In this document: positions 1 through 9,497 of the stretch, in pieces
Numbering within the stretch: position 1 is the stretch's first letter
Layout of the letters: each line of letters opens with the position of its first letter
Assembly (NCBI RefSeq): GCF_003665155.1
Contig: NZ_RCFQ01000030.1
Coordinates: 1 to 35,924 of the forward strand
Length of the DNA stretch: 35,924 nt
Reading direction: 5' to 3'
Source: Mariprofundus sp. EBB-1
Lineage (GTDB): Bacteria > Pseudomonadota > Zetaproteobacteria > Mariprofundales > Mariprofundaceae
Notes under the pieces: model-generated
What the model was told of the DNA's origin: nothing
The model's input: only the letters and a program-made list of their open reading frames with translations
The model's database searches: none
Position numbers and translations under genes: made by a program

Positions 1-2826
1 AATCGCCGCAGTTGCCAGTGACGTCGTTGCAGTCATTGATGCACTATCGTTTGCTGATACCGTGAGACCAGCACCAGCACTAATGGCTCTAACTCCGAGA
101 TACCCTGCCCTGAAACCAATATACGCATCGGTCTGGCTACTCACCTTGTTCAGACTAACAATACCGCCTGAAGCAGAACCACTGGCTCCAAACAATTTAC
201 CGCGAGCTGACGAAACAATCGCATTACCTACCGCAGTATTGAGCTTTGCACTCGTACTTGCCAGGACAGATAGCGCGCCAGTGGTCAAAATTTCTGAATC
301 CATGATATAAGCACGAATATCAGCGCCACTATTCAGACCAAACGCGGCATCGCCACCAATCAGTGCATCGACATTATCCAATGCCGTAGGACTCCAGCCA
401 AGTGAATTCACTCCGATGACAACACCTGATGATGTCACTGCACCACTCGCAAGCCCACTTCCAGCACCCGCCTTTGCGCTACTCTCTGCAATAGCCTCCA
501 CCACGGAGGTATCATCTGCGAGAATCTGAAGCGTGCCTACCCCGGTCACAGATACAGAGCTACCATCAATATAAGCATTCACATCACCGCGAATGTCATT
601 CGATGAGTATGAACCGGAAAAACTAAGTGCTGATGTTGATAATACACTGGAGCTGAATGTAGATGCTCTGACAACTGAATTGACCGAAATTCTTTTCAAT
701 GCATCCAACGAGATTGCTCCACTTGCAGCTACCACGGAACTGAAAACATAAACTTCAGTATTTTTATCCAGTAGGTTTTTCGCTACAGCAGCTGAAAAAC
801 TATACGGTAGCGTCATGCCACCGATATCCGTGATTTTCAGCGGGGACTCGGCAAACAGTAACGAAGCATCACTAGCCATAATCGCGATACCACCGGCACC
901 CGCAGTTATCGTACTACCTGCAATATAAGCACTGGTAAGTCCCGAAATATTGTTGGAGGCAAATACTGACGTGGCAGTGTAATGTGTAGCGCTCAGAGCG
1001 CTCAATTGAAGCGTTCCTACATTGACATTACCACTATTCAAGATATGTGCCGACGCATCTTCACTAAACTGATTCGTCGCAGACACCCCCAGCAGGCCAG
1101 CCGCTGTAGCCGTCACATTACCCTGAGTTATAGCCGAAACAGATAAAATTCCGCTAGTCACCACATTGCCACTGATAGTGGCATTAGCGCTTGATGAAGA
1201 GACCAGTGATACAGGATTCACATCACTTATCGACACATTACGTAATACAGTCGATGTCAGGGTGACATTAGCGGTCGATGCCATGATATCGCCAAGCACC
1301 TGTATAGATGCATTTTTTGCGGTAAGCTGAGCGGCGGCAGTGACCTGTATTTCATCCTGAGCAAGCGCAGTCAGCGCCACATTTCCAGCTGTATTAATGA
1401 CAAAACCAGCGTTCAGAATAATTGATTCTGCATCAACACTGAAAGCACCAATCAGATTCAAGTTTTCACTGATGCTCACTGCATCAGTGCCAGAGCCACC
1501 TGAAACCACCATGGAAAAAGCATTAATATCCACCCCAGCGATGGCGGTATCCACAAAGGATAGTGAATCGTTCCCGCCCATCAGGTTAACATTGATATTA
1601 GCCGTAGTATCCAGTACAAATCCGGCCAACGCAGTAAATGTGGCTGCGCCATCCCATTTGTATTCAAGCACCCCCGGGGTGGTTACCTGCAGTTGCAACA
1701 CATCGGCAACAGCTGAACCGGTAAACGTTAAAGTTGTTCCGGCTATCACGGGAGTCGCCCCTGCAAGCACCCCCCGATATCCGGCGGAACCGGCAGCATT
1801 GAACATCTGCGCACTTTCAATCTGGCCGGTGTTGAATTCCAGGTTCCAGTCGCCACCAAGGGCGGCGGCACCGGTCAAATCGGTGGAGGCGGCCACATCG
1901 GCGCCGGTCAGCTGCGCCAGTGAATTAACAAACTGCATGCCGGTAGTGCCGGCTGCCACTTCGCAGCCGTAGAGCAGAATATCGCCATCGGATTTGAGCG
2001 ACTGCCCCCAGCCTTTGATCTGGGCGGCAAATTTCTCAAGTTTCTTGCTATCGAGCTGGCTGTTGCCAAGTCTTAACTGACCGCTGCTACCGTGTGAAAG
2101 AATATGCACGGCAGCCACGCCCTGATGCATGGCCAATATTTCAGTAATCTGGTCAATGCCGCTACGCGTGGAATCAAGAATAAACACTTCAACATCACGC
2201 GATGGCGCTGCATTTTTTATCGCTTCAAAAGCTGGCTGTTCAACCGTGGCGGCAGCCTGTGCTGTATCTGCTGTGGCAGATGTTGCAAATGCTGGTGTTG
2301 CCTGCTTATGCGCGGCACTGGCCGCATCGGTGCTAACGGCAGTATTGGCAGCACTGTGCTGCACTGCCTTGGGTAGATTCAACTGATCGAGCAGCGTCTG
2401 GTAATCGGTGACCTGCGCATCCACAAAAACAATTTCATGTGCCGTAGCAATCTGTGGTGGTGCAACCGATGCCATTAACAGTGCCGCATCGGCACCGGCA
2501 AAGAGGTAAGGATCTACTGCTGGTGTAGCGTCCGCTGTGGAAGCCGGCGCAGGATCAGCCGGCACCTGTTGCTGTGCTGCTCCGGTCAGTTGTTCAATCG
2601 TGGCCTGATCAAGCAGCAACTGCTCTGGCATCTGTAACAAAGCCGGATCAATCGTGCTCTGGCTTATCCCCGTTAAAGCAGGATCTGCCGCAAACAACAT
2701 GCGCGGTTCAAGTGCTTCGAAATCCAGTCGGGCATGGCGTTGTTTGAGCTTACCTTTGCGTGCAGGCGGTCTGGCATGATACACAATGGACTTGGCCATA
2801 CGGCTGAATACGGAAGCGTTAAACAT
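1..2826 (-). CDS. Giant LEPR-XLL/DUF4347 surface protein, N-terminal 942 residues (runs off window)
   Basis: I read an open minus-strand frame from ATG at 2826 to base 1 with no stop seen, so the gene continues beyond the left edge. Residues 1-38 are basic. An LEPR-XLL motif follows (LEPRMLFAADP, residues 39-49); this is a family marker at the N-terminus of very large exported proteins. After an Ala/Pro/Thr-rich linker, a DUF4347 domain spans about residues 195-310, with LSHGSSGQLRLG from residue 243 and GDILLYGCEVAAG near 280. The rest is long, Ala/Ser/Val/Thr/Asn-rich, glycine-punctuated sequence, probably beta-solenoid repeats. There is no classical signal peptide, as expected for type I secretion cargo. 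The start overlaps the stop of the upstream TolC-like gene (TGATG), implying coupled translation and joint export. The repeated composition makes exact function unknowable here; adhesion or biofilm is an inference. Confidence 0.85.
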   Translation of the reverse strand, partial: MFNASVFSRMAKSIVYHARPPARKGKLKQRHARLDFEALEPRMLFAADPALTGISQSTIDPALLQMPEQLLLDQATIEQLTGAAQQQVPADPAPASTADATPAVDPYLFAGADAALLMASVAPPQIATAHEIVFVDAQVTDYQTLLDQLNLPKAVQHSAANTAVSTDAASAAHKQATPAFATSATADTAQAAATVEQPAFEAIKNAAPSRDVEVFILDSTRSGIDQITEILAMHQGVAAVHILSHGSSGQLRLGNSQLDSKKLEKFAAQIKGWGQSLKSDGDILLYGCEVAAGTTGMQFVNSLAQLTGADVAASTDLTGAAALGGDWNLEFNTGQIESAQMFNAAGSAGYRGVLAGATPVIAGTTLTFTGSAVADVLQLQVTTPGVLEYKWDGAATFTALAGFVLDTTANINVNLMGGNDSLSFVDTAIAGVDINAFSMVVSGGSGTDAVSISENLNLIGAFSVDAESIILNAGFVINTAGNVALTALAQDEIQVTAAAQLTAKNASIQVLGDIMASTANVTLTSTVLRNVSISDVNPVSLVSSSSANATISGNVVTSGILSVSAITQGNVTATAAGLLGVSATNQFSEDASAHILNSGNVNVGTLQLSALSATHYTATSVFASNNISGLTSAYIAGSTITAGAGGIAIMASDASLLFAESPLKITDIGGMTLPYSFSAAVAKNLLDKNTEVYVFSSVVAASGAISLDALKRISVNSVVRASTFSSSVLSTSALSFSGSYSSNDIRGDVNAYIDGSSVSVTGVGTLQILADDTSVVEAIAESSAKAGAGSGLASGAVTSSGVVIGVNSLGWSPTALDNVDALIGGDAAFGLNSGADIRAYIMDSEILTTGALSVLASTSAKLNTAVGNAIVSSARGKLFGASGSASGGIVSLNKVSSQTDAYIGFRAGYLGVRAISAGAGLTVSANDSASMTATTSLATAAI

Positions 2827-4697
2827 CAGATATTAATCTCACGAACAATTAACCAGCGATTACCATGCAACTCAAAGGTAACCTGCTTCATGCTCTCGTC
2901 GGTATAGGTATCGGACAGATAATATTGACGAAAGATCACCTTGGCGGTTTTACCGGCCTCGATCGTTTCAAGCTTAACATCACCCAGATTCACCCTGATC
3001 ATATTTTTACCATCAATCTTGCGGCGTCTATCTGCTTTCCAGTCGGCAAGCGAACCGGCGTTCGGTTTGAAGTTCGGGGCATAACTATCAAAATAGTGCT
3101 GCAAATCCTGCTTGGACCACGCCTGACGCCATTGCTCAAGTGCTGCCAAAGCATCCTCACCGGTCAATGCTGGTTTATCGGCTGACGCAGGGGTTTCAAC
3201 GGCTACACCCTTTTCGTCCATCACTACAGGAGCGCTCGGCACTGTCGCAGTTGACGGAGTCTGAACTACCACCAGTTCGGCTGGTGCTTCTGCCGATGTA
3301 TTATTGGCCGCAACACGCAAGGGAGAAACAATAACAGCATCAGGCTTCTCATAGGTGCTCGCCGCCATGCTTTCTCCGGCAAGTAAGCTATTGATCTGTT
3401 TCAGATCTTGACCGTCAAGACTACCAGCAGCCTGACGGATCTTGACGTAATTCAGCAGGTGATCATAACGCGAGGCCACTAAATCTCGCTCGGCAATATA
3501 AAAGTCACGCTGCGCTTCCAGTTTCTCCAGCATCGAACTAACACCGGCGCGATGCCCTTCCCGCTTGAGTTCATACAGGCTGCGCTTGGCTTCCAGTGAT
3601 TTCCTCAACGCATCAATTTTCTCTGAGCTGCTTAGCAGTTGGATATAACCGGCACGAATATCCCGTTCCACGGAACGATGTGCCGCTTCAAGTTCTTGTC
3701 TGGCTTGTTCAACTCTGTACAGCGATTCTCGCGTCAAAGATGCGGTGCGACCGCCCTCATAAAGCGGCAGATCCACCTGCAACAACACTTCCGACGTATC
3801 CACCTTGCTACCGCCGCCAAACAGCGAGCCTTTGGTATCTTGGCGATTGTAGCGGGCAATCAGGTCTACGGTCGGATAGTGCTGCGCAAACTGCTTGTCC
3901 GATTCTTTCTCGGCAATCGTAACCGCCACCGCTTTGGACTGGACCGTATAGTTATTCTCAACAGCACTGCTCACCCGTTCATCCACTGACATCGGGGTAA
4001 GTGCCGGTAGCACTGCATCCTTACTCAATGGGTGCATCGACTTGATCGATATACCGACCATGCCCCTGAGCACTTCCAGTGCATCCTGCACTGCTGCCTG
4101 CGATGAAATCACCTGCGCGGTGACTTCTGCTGACCTGGCCTCCACATCGCGCAGATCCGATACCGATAACAGGCCACTGGCATATTTCACCGTGGCTATA
4201 TTCAGCTCCGATGCAAGCGTCGTGCGCTCGGCAACGGCAAGCGTATAATTCTCTTCCGATTCAAGTGCTACCAGATAGGCCTCAACCAGACGCACCATCA
4301 GATCCTGACGCGCAGCCGAGAGTTCAAGGCTTGAGCGTATCTCACCCAGTTCAGTTTTGCTGTAGGCATACCATGCATCCAGATGAAAAAGAGGCTGCGT
4401 CAACGAGGCTGTCCAGTTGGTGGTTGGGTATCGGGTCGAGCCCTGACCGAACACGGCATTATCTGAACGCAATATTTTCTGTTTGGTGGTCTGGGTCTGG
4501 AATTGAGCGGAAGCATTGGGAAGAAAGTTAGCCAGCGATTGCCTGTGCAGTTCCTCGCTTACCTTGCCTTCATACTCGGCAGAGCGCAGTGCAGGATCAG
4601 CATCCAGCGCTGCCTTGTAGAGCCCCATCAGATCCTCAGCATGCGCACTCAAGGGAAGCACCATAAAACAGCATAAACCAACAATGTACTTCAGCAT
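2826..4697 (-). CDS. TolC-family outer-membrane efflux/secretion channel with C-terminal NTF2-like domain
   Basis: The product is 623 aa. I chose ATG 4697 over the upstream ATG at 4733 because GGGAG lies just upstream and a clean signal peptide follows (MLKYIVGLCCFMVLPLSAHA, then EDLM). Residues about 21-440 are a TolC/OEP fold: two repeats of long helices and beta segments, with the typical opening 'DLMGLYKAALDADPALRSA' and 'PLYEGGR' in the second half. A Pro/Ala/Val-rich linker (about 441-512) leads to a C-terminal domain (about 515-623; starts ALEQWRQAWSKQDLQHYFDSY, ends NRWLIVREINI) that resembles the NTF2-like domain found at the end of Cds6-type L,D-transpeptidase proteins. Ordinary TolC proteins are about 420-500 aa and lack it. 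The stop overlaps the start of the giant LEPR protein, so this is likely the outer-membrane part of its type I exporter. The inner-membrane ABC and adaptor genes are not in the window. Confidence 0.9.
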   Translation of the reverse strand: MLKYIVGLCCFMVLPLSAHAEDLMGLYKAALDADPALRSAEYEGKVSEELHRQSLANFLPNASAQFQTQTTKQKILRSDNAVFGQGSTRYPTTNWTASLTQPLFHLDAWYAYSKTELGEIRSSLELSAARQDLMVRLVEAYLVALESEENYTLAVAERTTLASELNIATVKYASGLLSVSDLRDVEARSAEVTAQVISSQAAVQDALEVLRGMVGISIKSMHPLSKDAVLPALTPMSVDERVSSAVENNYTVQSKAVAVTIAEKESDKQFAQHYPTVDLIARYNRQDTKGSLFGGGSKVDTSEVLLQVDLPLYEGGRTASLTRESLYRVEQARQELEAAHRSVERDIRAGYIQLLSSSEKIDALRKSLEAKRSLYELKREGHRAGVSSMLEKLEAQRDFYIAERDLVASRYDHLLNYVKIRQAAGSLDGQDLKQINSLLAGESMAASTYEKPDAVIVSPLRVAANNTSAEAPAELVVVQTPSTATVPSAPVVMDEKGVAVETPASADKPALTGEDALAALEQWRQAWSKQDLQHYFDSYAPNFKPNAGSLADWKADRRRKIDGKNMIRVNLGDVKLETIEAGKTAKVIFRQYYLSDTYTDESMKQVTFELHGNRWLIVREINI

Positions 4698-4733
4698 CAA
4701 ATCTCCCGTCTTTCTAGCGTGGATAAAAGTCAT

Positions 4734-5127
4734 ATCGCTATACTTCTTTAACTACGCAAAAACATTCTTTCGCATATCAAACTGGTCAATTCATTGTCTA
4801 AAAGTCATTGTTATCAATCTTTGAAAAAAACACTCGAACGCGGCGCACCCAAAGACTTTATTGTTTTCTAGATTCACGACTATTGGAACCATTGTCAATG
4901 AGTGCTATTACTATATGGAAACGATTATACAAACAATCAAATGCCTGTACTGTATTCACCACCTGGGACTACAGAATGTTTATGCTGAAAATGTTCAAGT
5001 TCACTGAGATGCTCGCCGCAGTTCGCAGCGATGTCGGGTGATTGGATTATAAACAGTAGTTCTTTTGGAAGATGTTGAGAAAAGAAAGATATGTTGCGCA
5101 CACGGATCGATTCTTCAAGGTGATACT
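4734..5127. other. Intergenic region upstream of the TolC-like gene, no gene recognised
   Basis: About 390 bases of AT-rich sequence separate the TolC-like start from the tRNA-Glu terminator. It must contain the minus-strand promoter of the secretion operon. A minus-strand TTGACC near 4790 is a possible -35 element, but no convincing -10 follows at the right distance. The small plus-strand reading frame here has no ribosome site or recognisable protein. Confidence 0.4.
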
Positions 5128-5166
5128 TTAAAAAAATAAACCCCAGTTATGCATGCATAACTGGGG
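5128..5166 (-). terminator. Rho-independent terminator of tRNA-Glu
   Basis: A perfect 26-bp palindrome (5141-5166; arms CCCCAGTTATGCA) lies 5 bases after the tRNA 3' end. On the minus strand it is followed by a T-rich tract (5128-5140). Confidence 0.85.
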
Positions 5167-5171
5167 TCAAA

Positions 5172-5246
5172 TGGTACTCCCAAGGGGAATCGAACCCCTG
5201 TTTCCGCCGTGAGAGGGCAGCGTCCTAACCGCTAGACGATGGGAGC
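5172..5246 (-). tRNA. tRNA-Glu (anticodon CUC)
   Basis: The 75-nt minus-strand sequence folds into a full cloverleaf: acceptor GCTCCCA/TGGGAGT, D-arm CGTCTAGCGGTTAGGAC, anticodon loop CTCTCAC giving CUC, and T-arm AGGGGTTCGAATCCCCT. CCA is encoded. Overall it closely resembles bacterial tRNA-Glu. The 1:72 pair is G-U rather than G-C and the discriminator base is A. It lies between dapB and its own terminator. Confidence 0.95.
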
Positions 5247-5258
5247 GTAATTGCGACC

Positions 5259-5285
5259 GGCATAGTAATCTCCGGATCGTATCAA
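5259..5285 (-). promoter_or_regulatory. Possible sigma-70 promoter for tRNA-Glu
   Basis: On the minus strand TTGATA (5285-5280) is followed after 15 bases by TATGCC (5264-5259) and then a GC-rich discriminator (GGTCGC), as often seen at stable-RNA promoters. The spacer is short, so this is tentative; the tRNA could also be read through from dapB. Confidence 0.35.
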
Positions 5286-5300
5286 TGCTACTAATTCAAA

Positions 5301-6119
5301 TTAATTCAGACCGAGCACATCCTGCATATCGAACCAGCCGTTGGATTGATCTGAAAGCCAGCCCGCTGCACGCACGGCACCGCGCGCAAAAACCATACGA
5401 TCAGAGGCATTGTGGTTGATCTCAATGCGTTCTTCATCAGCAATAAACATGGCTTGATGTTCACCAACAATATTACCACCGCGCACCACTGAAAAACCTA
5501 TCGTGCCGGGTTTACGCGCACCGGTGATACCTTCACGTGATAATACGGCCACATCATCGAGATTCACACCACGGCCAGCGGCCAGCGATTTACCCATCGC
5601 CAAAGCTGTGCCACTCGGCGCATCCACTTTGTGTTTATGATGCGCTTCATAAATTTCGGCATCATAATCGTTGCCCAATACCTGGGCTGCTTTCTCAATC
5701 AGATTCAGGGCCAAGTTCACACCAACGGAATAGTTAGCTGCCATCACAACCGATGAATTTGATAACGTATCCTGTAACTGCTGCATCTGCTCTGGAGTGA
5801 AACCTGTAGTACCAATCACCATAGCAACATCATGATTGGCGGCATAACGGGCGTGAGTCAATGTGGCTGCAGGGGCCGTGAAATCGATAATAACATCGGC
5901 CTCAGCACAGCTTTCGATATTATCAACCAATCTAACACCAAGTGTCTCCACCCCTGCAAGTTCACCAGCATCTCGCGCCATGAATTCAGATCCGGTACGC
6001 TCGGTGGCAGCAACCAGCACAGTGGATGGGCTTTCTGTAACGGCACGCACCAACATTCGGCCCATGCGGCCTGATGCTCCTACGATAATAACCCGTACTT
6101 TGTCGCCCGTATTGCTCAT
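5301..6119 (-). CDS. dapB: 4-hydroxy-tetrahydrodipicolinate reductase
   Basis: DapB makes tetrahydrodipicolinate with NAD(P)H in the diaminopimelate/lysine pathway, supplying lysine and peptidoglycan cross-links in the cytoplasm. The 272-aa product has the Rossmann motif GASGRMGRM (14-22), the IGTTGFT segment near 102-108, and the family signature EAHHKHKVDAPSGTAL (158-173), containing the catalytic His pair and Lys. I chose ATG 6119, which overlaps the dnaJ stop (TGATG) behind an AGGTG ribosome site, over an upstream in-frame ATG at 6149 inside dnaJ. Length is normal for the family. It is translationally coupled to dnaJ, an unusual partner for a biosynthetic gene, and probably co-transcribed with it. 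Confidence 0.97.
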   Translation of the reverse strand: MSNTGDKVRVIIVGASGRMGRMLVRAVTESPSTVLVAATERTGSEFMARDAGELAGVETLGVRLVDNIESCAEADVIIDFTAPAATLTHARYAANHDVAMVIGTTGFTPEQMQQLQDTLSNSSVVMAANYSVGVNLALNLIEKAAQVLGNDYDAEIYEAHHKHKVDAPSGTALAMGKSLAAGRGVNLDDVAVLSREGITGARKPGTIGFSVVRGGNIVGEHQAMFIADEERIEINHNASDRMVFARGAVRAAGWLSDQSNGWFDMQDVLGLN

Positions 6120-7261
6120 CACTTCACCTCTTTGGAGAGATCTTCCCATACATCTTTCACTTTGCCCAGAAACGAGGAACGTTCAGGATAGACATCATCA
6201 CCGGTTTCGTTGGCAAATTCACGCAATAGATCTTTCTGACGCGCACTCATTTTCTTCGGTACGGCAATTTGGATACGCACATACAGATCACCCTTTTGAC
6301 TGCCTGCGCGTACATCCAGCACACCATGACCACGCAAACGGAACACGCGTCCGCCTTCTGTACCGGCCGGAATCTTGATCTTCACTTTCCCATCCAGTGT
6401 AGGCGCATCGACTTCTGCACCAAGCGTAGCCTGAGGGAATGTTACTGGCATGGTACAGTGCAAATCAGCACCTTCACGTTCAAAGATCTTATGCTCTTTT
6501 AAGTTAATCACGACATACAGATCGCCAGTTTGACTGCCATGCGGGCCCGCTTCACCTTCACCTGTTACGCGCACCTGCGCACCCTCATAGACACCTGCTG
6601 GTACTTTAATCTTAAGGTTTTTCGTTACTTTCTTACGCCCTGCTCCACTACAATCTGTGCATGGAGAATCAATGCGTGTACCTGCACCCTGACAGGTTGG
6701 ACAAGGACGACGCACAGCAAAGAAACCCTGCTGCATCTGTACCTGACCATGGCCACCACAAGTACTACATGGCACTGGATTTGTACCGGGTTTTGCACCG
6801 GAGCCGCGACATGTACCACATGACTCATGCCTTGGGATCTTTAATTCGACTTCACGCCCACTGGCCGCTTCTTCCAGCGTCATCGACAAGTTATAACGCA
6901 AATCGGCACCACGTGCGGCACGGCGGCCACCGCCACCGAACATATCACCAAACACATCACCGAACATGTCACCAAAATCACGGAACGCATGTGAATCCTG
7001 TGCACCACCACGGCCCCAGAAATCCTGCATCTGATCATCTACACCTGCATGGCCATACTGATCATAACGCGCACGTTTAGTGTCATCAGTCAGCACTTCA
7101 TACGCTTCGGTTACTTCACGAAAATTATCCGCAGCCGCAGTATCATCCGGGTTCCGATCCGGGTGATACTTCATCGCCAACTTACGGTAAGCCCGCTTGA
7201 TATCATTGGCATCAGCATCTTTGCCTACACCTAGTACTTCATAATAATCGCGTTTGGACAC
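6119..7261 (-). CDS. dnaJ: Chaperone DnaJ (Hsp40)
   Basis: DnaJ is the co-chaperone that delivers unfolded clients to DnaK and stimulates its ATPase. From the GTG at 7261 the protein begins [12 protein letters not shown], the usual DnaJ N-terminus, and is about 380 aa. The J domain has HPD at residues 33-35. A Gly/Phe-rich stretch ([15 protein letters not shown]) follows, then four CxxCxGxG zinc repeats ([32 protein letters not shown]) and the substrate-binding C-terminal domains. I prefer GTG 7261 because GGGAG lies 5 bases upstream; ATG at 7291 or 7300 would add an unusual 10-13 residue tail and sits against an inverted repeat. dnaK lies upstream behind a terminator; dapB overlaps downstream. 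Confidence 0.95.
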   Translation of the reverse strand: MSKRDYYEVLGVGKDADANDIKRAYRKLAMKYHPDRNPDDTAAADNFREVTEAYEVLTDDTKRARYDQYGHAGVDDQMQDFWGRGGAQDSHAFRDFGDMFGDVFGDMFGGGGRRAARGADLRYNLSMTLEEAASGREVELKIPRHESCGTCRGSGAKPGTNPVPCSTCGGHGQVQMQQGFFAVRRPCPTCQGAGTRIDSPCTDCSGAGRKKVTKNLKIKVPAGVYEGAQVRVTGEGEAGPHGSQTGDLYVVINLKEHKIFEREGADLHCTMPVTFPQATLGAEVDAPTLDGKVKIKIPAGTEGGRVFRLRGHGVLDVRAGSQKGDLYVRIQIAVPKKMSARQKDLLREFANETGDDVYPERSSFLGKVKDVWEDLSKEVK

Positions 7262-7295
7262 TGTCACTCCCTGCTTGTTCTGTTTAGCCATTTTT

Positions 7296-7367
7296 ACCAC
7301 AAAGACACGAAGACACTAAGGAAACCCAATGATTCGTTTCAACTTTGTGTCTTTGTGCCTTCGCGGT
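7296..7367. repeat. Imperfect inverted repeat between dnaK and dnaJ
   Basis: Arms 7296-7320 (ACCACAAAGACACGAAGACA...) and 7343-7367 are inverted and match at about 20 of 25 positions around a 22-base loop. The arms resemble the dispersed 'CTTTGTGTCTTTGTG' type repeat that I recall from intergenic regions of many bacteria; that recollection is not checked here. Confidence 0.65.
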
Positions 7368-7384
7368 TCAGAGCTTCTATCTTT

Positions 7385-7426
7385 TAAAACGTGAAAAGGA
7401 GCGGTGAGCCTAAGCCCCCCGCTCCT
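7385..7426 (-). terminator. Terminator after dnaK
   Basis: Inverted arms AGGAGCGG (7397-7404) and CCGCTCCT (7419-7426) lie 23 bases after the dnaK stop and are followed on the minus strand by TTTTC and a further T-rich run. It should reduce read-through from dnaK into dnaJ. Confidence 0.75.
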
Positions 7427-7448
7427 CTCACACCTTTACTTGTAGCAT

Positions 7449-9386
7449 TTACTTCTTGTTGCTGTCATCCACAACTTCAGCATCAACGATTTCTGCATCC
7501 TGGGCTGCGTTGTTCGCATTTGCTGAATCATCAGCCGCGCCACCCATATCAGCAGCGCCTTCAGCACCAGCCTGTTCCTTCTGCATATCCTGATAGATCA
7601 CTTCGCCAAGCTTCTGTGATTTTTCAGCCAACTTGGTTTCAGCTGCCGCGATTGCCTCAGCATCACCACCTTCAATAGCTGTCTTGAGTTCAGCAAGTGC
7701 ATCTTCGATGCCTTTGCGTGTCTCTTCGTCAACCTTATCACCATGTTCTTTCAATGATTTTTCAGTGGAATATACCAATGCATCAGCGCGATTCTTCGCT
7801 TCAATCTGCTCTTTCAGCTGCTTATCAGAATCCGCATTGGCTTCTGCATCTTTCTTCATGCGTTCAATCTCATCTTCAGACAGACCGGAACCGGACTCGA
7901 TGCGGATTGATGTCTCTTTACCCGTACCTTTATCTTTGGCATGTACATGGATAATACCGTTGGCATCGATATCAAAGGTCACTTCAATCTGTGGCATGCC
8001 GCGCGCTGCAGGTGCAATACCTTCGAGGTTAAACAGTCCCATCTCTTTATTGGCTGAGAACAGATCACGTTCACCCTGTGCAACCTTAATCGTTACAGCA
8101 GTCTGGTTGTCAGCAGCAGTGGTGTAAGTCTGGCTCTTCTTGGTTGGGATGGTGGTGTTCTTTTCGATGATCTTATTAAACAGACCACCTTCCACTTCAA
8201 TACCAAGCGAGAGTGGGGTTACATCAAGTAGCAATACGTCAGTCACATCACCAGTCAATACTGCGCCCTGAATGGCTGCACCAATCGCAACAACTTCATC
8301 AGGATTCACACCTTTATGTGGTTCAGAACCAAAGAAACCCTGCACTTTTTCCTGTACCAACGGCATACGTGTCTGACCACCAACCAATACCACCTCATGA
8401 ATATCAGAGGCTTTCACACCCGCATCTTTCAATGCCTGTGCACAAGGTTTCAAAGAAGCTTCTACCAGATCACCAACCAGGCTTTCGAATTTAGCGCGGG
8501 TAAGCTTGATCAACAGATGTTTAGGACCTGAGGCATCGGCTGTGATGAATGGCAGGTTTACTTCAGTCTGCTGCGATGAAGACAATTCAATTTTGGCTTT
8601 TTCAGCAGCTTCTTTCAAACGCTGCAGAGCAAGTTTGTCTGCCATCAGATCAACACCGTGCTCTTTCTTGAACTCTTCAGCCAGATATTTAATCAGCACC
8701 TGATCGAAATCTTCACCACCAAGGAAGGTATCACCATTGGTCGCTTTTACTTCAAATACGCCATCACCGATTTCCAGGATAGAGATATCAAATGTACCGC
8801 CACCCAGATCATATACTGCGATCAGGTGATTCTCTTCAGTCTTATCCAAACCATACGCAAGTGCCGCAGCAGTCGGCTCGTTGACAATACGCAGTACATT
8901 CAGGCCAGCAATGGCACCGGCATCTTTGGTTGCCTGACGCTGTGAGTCATTAAAATATGCAGGTACAGTAATCACCGCATCTTTAACTTCTTCACCAAGA
9001 TAATCTTCAGCGGTCTTCTTCATTTTCTGCAAGGTAATAGCAGAAACTTCCTGCGGGCTCATTTTTTTGCCATCAACTTCGATCCATGCATCACCGTTAT
9101 CGGCTGCAACGATTGGATATGAAACCAATTCATGATGGTGTTTGGTTTCAGGCGAATCAAACTTACGGCCGATCAGTCGTTTTACTGCATAAAATGTGCT
9201 GTCTGGATTGGTAACCATCTGACGCTTGGCAGATGCTCCAACCAGACGTTCATCCCCAGTAAATGCCACGATTGAAGGTGTGGTATTATCGCCTTCAGAG
9301 TTGGGAATCACTTTTGCTTTGTCGCCTTCCATCACCGCTACACACGAGTTCGTGGTTCCGAGATCAATTCCTATTACTTTAGCCAT
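7449..9386 (-). CDS. dnaK: Chaperone protein DnaK (Hsp70)
   Basis: DnaK is the ATP-dependent Hsp70 chaperone that works with DnaJ and GrpE. The 645-aa product starts [21 protein letters not shown] (phosphate-1 motif) and contains [19 protein letters not shown], the phosphate-2 motif [15 protein letters not shown], and [10 protein letters not shown]. The substrate-binding domain follows, then a helical lid and an Ala/Gly/Asp-rich tail ending EVVDDSNKK. Length is close to E. coli DnaK. The start is ATG with AGGAG just upstream. An RpoH-like promoter (9447-9475) precedes it and a terminator follows. Confidence 0.98.
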   Translation of the reverse strand: MAKVIGIDLGTTNSCVAVMEGDKAKVIPNSEGDNTTPSIVAFTGDERLVGASAKRQMVTNPDSTFYAVKRLIGRKFDSPETKHHHELVSYPIVAADNGDAWIEVDGKKMSPQEVSAITLQKMKKTAEDYLGEEVKDAVITVPAYFNDSQRQATKDAGAIAGLNVLRIVNEPTAAALAYGLDKTEENHLIAVYDLGGGTFDISILEIGDGVFEVKATNGDTFLGGEDFDQVLIKYLAEEFKKEHGVDLMADKLALQRLKEAAEKAKIELSSSQQTEVNLPFITADASGPKHLLIKLTRAKFESLVGDLVEASLKPCAQALKDAGVKASDIHEVVLVGGQTRMPLVQEKVQGFFGSEPHKGVNPDEVVAIGAAIQGAVLTGDVTDVLLLDVTPLSLGIEVEGGLFNKIIEKNTTIPTKKSQTYTTAADNQTAVTIKVAQGERDLFSANKEMGLFNLEGIAPAARGMPQIEVTFDIDANGIIHVHAKDKGTGKETSIRIESGSGLSEDEIERMKKDAEANADSDKQLKEQIEAKNRADALVYSTEKSLKEHGDKVDEETRKGIEDALAELKTAIEGGDAEAIAAAETKLAEKSQKLGEVIYQDMQKEQAGAEGAADMGGAADDSANANNAAQDAEIVDAEVVDDSNKK

Positions 9387-9446
9387 GTTTCTTTTCTCCT
9401 GATTTCACGTTAAACAATTTTTTATTCAAATATCTTATGTATCACT

Positions 9447-9475
9447 TTATGGGGAGGCATGATATTGAATTCAAC
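9447..9475 (-). promoter_or_regulatory. RpoH (sigma-32) type promoter of dnaK
   Basis: Minus strand: GTTGAAT (9475-9469), 14-base spacer, CCCCATAA (9454-9447). This matches the heat-shock consensus CTTGAAA/CCCCATNT well and lies about 60 bases upstream of the dnaK start. The grpE promoter has the same spacer length. Confidence 0.8.
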
Positions 9476-9497
9476 CCCTATCCCACCATTGATATGA

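Noticed and set aside
1397-2386. Several plus-strand open frames opposite the giant gene
   Set aside because: They lie antisense to the DUF4347 protein, have repetitive composition and lack ribosome sites.
7320-7350. Possible RpoH promoter for dnaJ (GTTGAAA in the repeat loop)
   Set aside because: No matching CCCCAT-type -10 at a suitable spacing.
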